From Forficula auricularia (taxonomy: Eukaryota > Arthropoda > Insecta > Dermaptera > Forficulidae), in the NCBI GenBank assembly GCA_024734495.1, contig JALMQS010000075.1, forward strand, positions 7,071,493-7,135,492: a stretch of DNA of 64,000 nt, written 5' to 3'. The position numbers were made by a program, and so were the translations under genes. A model generated the notes under the pieces. It ran no database searches and was not told the origin of the DNA. It was given only the letters and a program-made list of their open reading frames with translations. Positions 61,140-64,000 of this stretch are shown here, piece by piece; the stretch's first letter is position 1; each line of letters begins with the position of its first letter.

Positions 61140-62090
61140 ATATATGACTATAAGGCTGTAGCCTCAGTAAAGAGCGTTTGGCGGAGCGGAGCGTGTGGCG
61201 GTGCTTGGGAAGAAAACAAACACACGCGCTTTTATTAAACTGTCCTCAGTGGACGCTGAGCGCTCTACTGTAATCAGCATACAAACGCTCACCAGCACAC
61301 TGAGGACAGTTTAATAAAAGCGCGTGTGTTTGTTTTCTTCCCACGCACCGCTCCGCCAAACGCTCTCTCCACTGAGTCCGGGCCATAAGGATGTGGCCTG
61401 AGTGGAGGCGTTTGGCGAAAGCGATGCGTGTGGCAGTGAGGGTTTGAATGCTGGTCGCAGTAGAACGCTCAGCGTCCGCTGGGGACAGTTTAATAAAAGC
61501 GCGTCGCGGACTTGTTTTCTTCCCGCGCTCCATAAATGCTCTCACTGAAGTCGGGCTCTAAGGATGTGGTCTGAGTGGAGAGGGCTTGGCTGAGCGATGC
61601 GTGTGGCGGTGAGCGTTTGAATGCTGGCCGCAGTAGAACGCTCAGCGTCCACTGAGGACAGTTTAATAAAACCGCGTGTGTTTGTTTTCTTCCCACGCAC
61701 CGCTCCCGCCAAATGCTCTCCACTGAGTCCGGGCTCTAAGGATGTGGTCTGAGTGGAGAGGGCTTGGCCTGAGCGATGCGTGTGGCGGTGAGCGTTTGAA
61801 TGCTGGCCGCAGTAGAACGCTCAGCGTCCACTGAGGACAGTTTAATAAAAGCGCGTGTGTTTGTTTCTTCCCACGCACCCGCTCCGCCAAATGCTCTCCA
61901 CTGAGTCCGGGCTCTGGGATGTGGTCTGGTGGAGAGGGAGCTTGCTGAGCGATGCGTGTGGCGGTGAGCGTTTGAATGCTGGCCGCAGTAGAACGCTCAG
62001 CGTCCTACTGAGGACAGTTTAATAAAACCGCGTGTGTTTGTTTTCTTCCCACGCACCGCGGCGCCAAACGCTCTCTACTGAGTCCGGGCC
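61140..62090. repeat. GC-rich array of about 176-bp MITE-like units
   Basis: ggatgtggtctgagtggaga starts recur at about 61387, 61560, 61739 and 61915. Each unit begins with ctgagtggagagggcttgg and ends with its inverted form (ccaaatgctctccactgagt), and carries ctgaggacagtttaataaaa. The first unit is partly inverted. Much higher GC than its flanks; not CRISPR-like. Confidence 0.85.
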
Positions 62091-62809
62091 CTAATTCATA
62101 CACTATTTTCCCATCTACTATCCCGCGCGCTTATTATTTATTTATTCACAGCGACATAGTTCTTCTAAACAACTTCAATCTATGTTTGTTGTCTCCTTAA
62201 AGTATTATTTTTTATTAAAGTGATGATTACTCAATGCCTAAAATAATGGATTAAAAACGTTAGAAATACCACTTACCACGACAGATTTACTGAAAAAGCT
62301 ATGGCTTATTTTCCTTCTCAAATATCGTTCTTTCTCAGCTGGTATTACAAAAATTATAAAGTATAGTAAGTGCAAAAGGGAGGGATATCTGCTAAGCGAG
62401 AGTTACAGTATTCGCTTCGGCTTATTCTACATTCACCTGATCGCTCGTGTGAATCACTGCACTCGCCGTACATTTCGTGCCTTGTATTCACATTTGTACT
62501 CACGTGATTGCGCCATAAGCTCCCAGATATTTTGCAACTCACTTGGTGATATTCCTCAATTATAGCCCTTACCATACAATATACGTACTATTTCCCCTGT
62601 GAAATTGTCATTTTTAACCTTCAGCGGTATGCTGTATAATTTCCGCGAGCGGGCGCTTGTCGTAAATTTTATGTCGTAAATTTTATGTCATCAAGTTTTC
62701 CATGTGAATCGTGTTTTCTTTATATTAATGTTAGATAATTGCTTTAAGGTTATGAAAAATGATAAATGACACTACTTTTAAAAAAATATATTTGACTAAC
62801 GATTCTACC

Positions 62810-63260
62810 CTCACCGACTCCCTCGACTACGCTGGCTCATCGAAGAAATGTCTCTGCCCTTTCCCTTTTCTATAGATACTATCACGGCAGGTGCTCTGAT
62901 GAGATAAAATCCAATAATTCCCCCAAAGTATGCTTTGCACGTAGCACGCGTTTGCCGACTCCCAACACTCTTTCGCGGTCAAACTGGAAAAGTGCCGGAC
63001 CACTTCATTCGCCATTACATATCCCCCATGAAGAAGCTTCAAGGAACTGGAACTCTCTCCCAGCCTCCATCTTTCCCAGCACCTATAATCTTCAAACCTT
63101 CAAAACCGGGTTGCATAGACACTTACGTCTACACACCTCTCTCATAATAACTTTCCCTTCTCTTCGGTAATGCAAGGTCTTTCGAGATCCATAGGAGCTG
63201 CATCTTTACTGGCGCACCCCTTCTTTACGTTCGATTGCATTAAAAAAAATTAAAAATAAT
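62810..63260 (+). pseudogene. LINE 3' fragment (jockey-like)
   Basis: Plus strand LTDSLDYAG-like start, AHRRNVSALSLFYRYYHG-like, NWNSLPASIFPSTYNLQTFK (in frame as seen at 63030-63090), 3' UTR gcgcaccccttctttacgtt and A-rich tail. Frameshifted. Confidence 0.7.
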
Positions 63261-63321
63261 ATTAAAATAAAACTTTTAACTGAAGGAAAAAGTTACCGAG
63301 CATCGCTCGGTGCCTCCAGGT

Positions 63322-63664
63322 ACTTCATTATTATCTCAGAAACTGTGTTGAAACTATGAATTAAAATTGCTTGAAAAATGTATTAGTTATGGTTTAATGT
63401 TGGTTTAGTTTTTTATAACAATCGTAAGAAGAGTTTCTTAATTATATTTAAATATGTACCAATGTAAACTTTCCGATCTCCAGTATAGTGCAATGTATGG
63501 AGCGAGTCACAAAGAAAATCTCTATCTTTGGAATTTAATATCTCCGGAACTATATGTTCATAAATTTCGTTTTGCCGCAATCGATGCAGAAGTATTTAAA
63601 TAATAATCTCTCTAAATTTCAAAAAAATCCTAAGAAAACCCATATGGTGAAACAACTACCTTAA
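63322..63664. mobile_element. TTAA-flanked element, copy 4, truncated
   Basis: ttatctcagaaactgtgttg to aaacaactaccTTAA; only the right half of the family is present. Confidence 0.75.
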
Positions 63665-64000
63665 AATATTTCAAATCTTAGCGGTACAAGCAATTGCTTA
63701 GTTATTCAATTACCATAATATTTAAATGTAAATTTCTTTCTATATATATTAAAAAAAACTTTGTTTTTGTTCTATATCATCTTATCTTGTTATTAATTGA
63801 ATCTTTTGAAATATTAAATTCAATATTTATAATTTGTGTTGTGTTGGTCAGTGAACTAATGTGGCTTTTTCTTCTGCTCTGTCACTAAAAATGAATGGAG
63901 TGTAAACTTCATCATCCACGTGTCTAAAAGTATTATTACACAGCTTTATTAAAATGGTAATTTTCGATATTGATTATAAAATAAAAAATATTTAAAAATT
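63665..64000. other. Window end, nothing recognised
   Basis: AT-rich. A 64-codon hydrophobic frame at 63694-63888 is unsupported. Confidence 0.5.

Noticed and set aside
61246..61890. Repeated frames (LLNCPQ... type) antisense to the GC-rich array
   Set aside because: Open only because of repeat unit composition; the same peptide recurs with each unit.
61140..62090. CRISPR-like array
   Set aside because: Units of about 176 bp with internal inverted ends and no spacers; eukaryotic context.

Overview
The window is nuclear DNA of an arthropod, almost certainly an insect: AT-rich, intron-bearing, packed with transposable elements, with two split genes that are recognisable at protein level. The order of insect cannot be fixed from the sequence alone. 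One 100-base run of N (10181-10280) marks a scaffold gap.

Layout. (1) 64-26352, plus strand: MED25, a Mediator subunit, in 15 exons. All exon phases join into one 934-residue reading frame, with the vWA domain, the ACID/PTOV domain, two glutamine tracts and a C-terminal LxxLL motif. (2) 26353-37971: gene-free convergent intergenic region made of repeats (foldbacks, SINEs, a LINE tail, direct duplications). (3) 37972-54788, minus strand: cramped (crm/CRAMP1), 14 coding exons, 922 residues, phases all consistent. The two genes converge tail to tail. (4) 54789-64000: upstream of crm, with no protein-coding gene seen. It holds MITEs, SINEs, a ribozyme-bearing palindrome, a 620-bp tandem duplication, a GC-rich array of about 176-bp units and LINE tails.

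Both genes act on chromatin or transcription in the nucleus (MED25 bridges activators to Mediator; Cramped is a SANT-type chromatin regulator). Their neighbourhood looks incidental, not functional. Most of the sequence is intron occupied by mobile DNA. Many insertions can be dated relative to one another because target-site duplications (TSDs) are intact: hAT elements with 8-bp TSDs, a 155-160-bp MITE family with 8-bp TSDs in three places, a PIF/Harbinger-like MITE with TTA, tRNA-derived SINEs with 11-13-bp TSDs, and truncated jockey-like and RTE-like LINEs.

The most unusual content is structural. Several long palindromes carry hammerhead-ribozyme-like cores (CTGANGA, stem II, GAAA, short stem III, GTC), two of them with a well-paired stem I. 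All of these have one extra nucleotide after the CTGANGA box. A second unusual family has a tRNA-like core clasped between inverted arms (53-bp perfect arms and a 15-bp TSD at the 17.6-kb copy). Other points are a probable pair of compensating frameshifts in the first exons of MED25 and a tandem duplication of the terminal crm exon.
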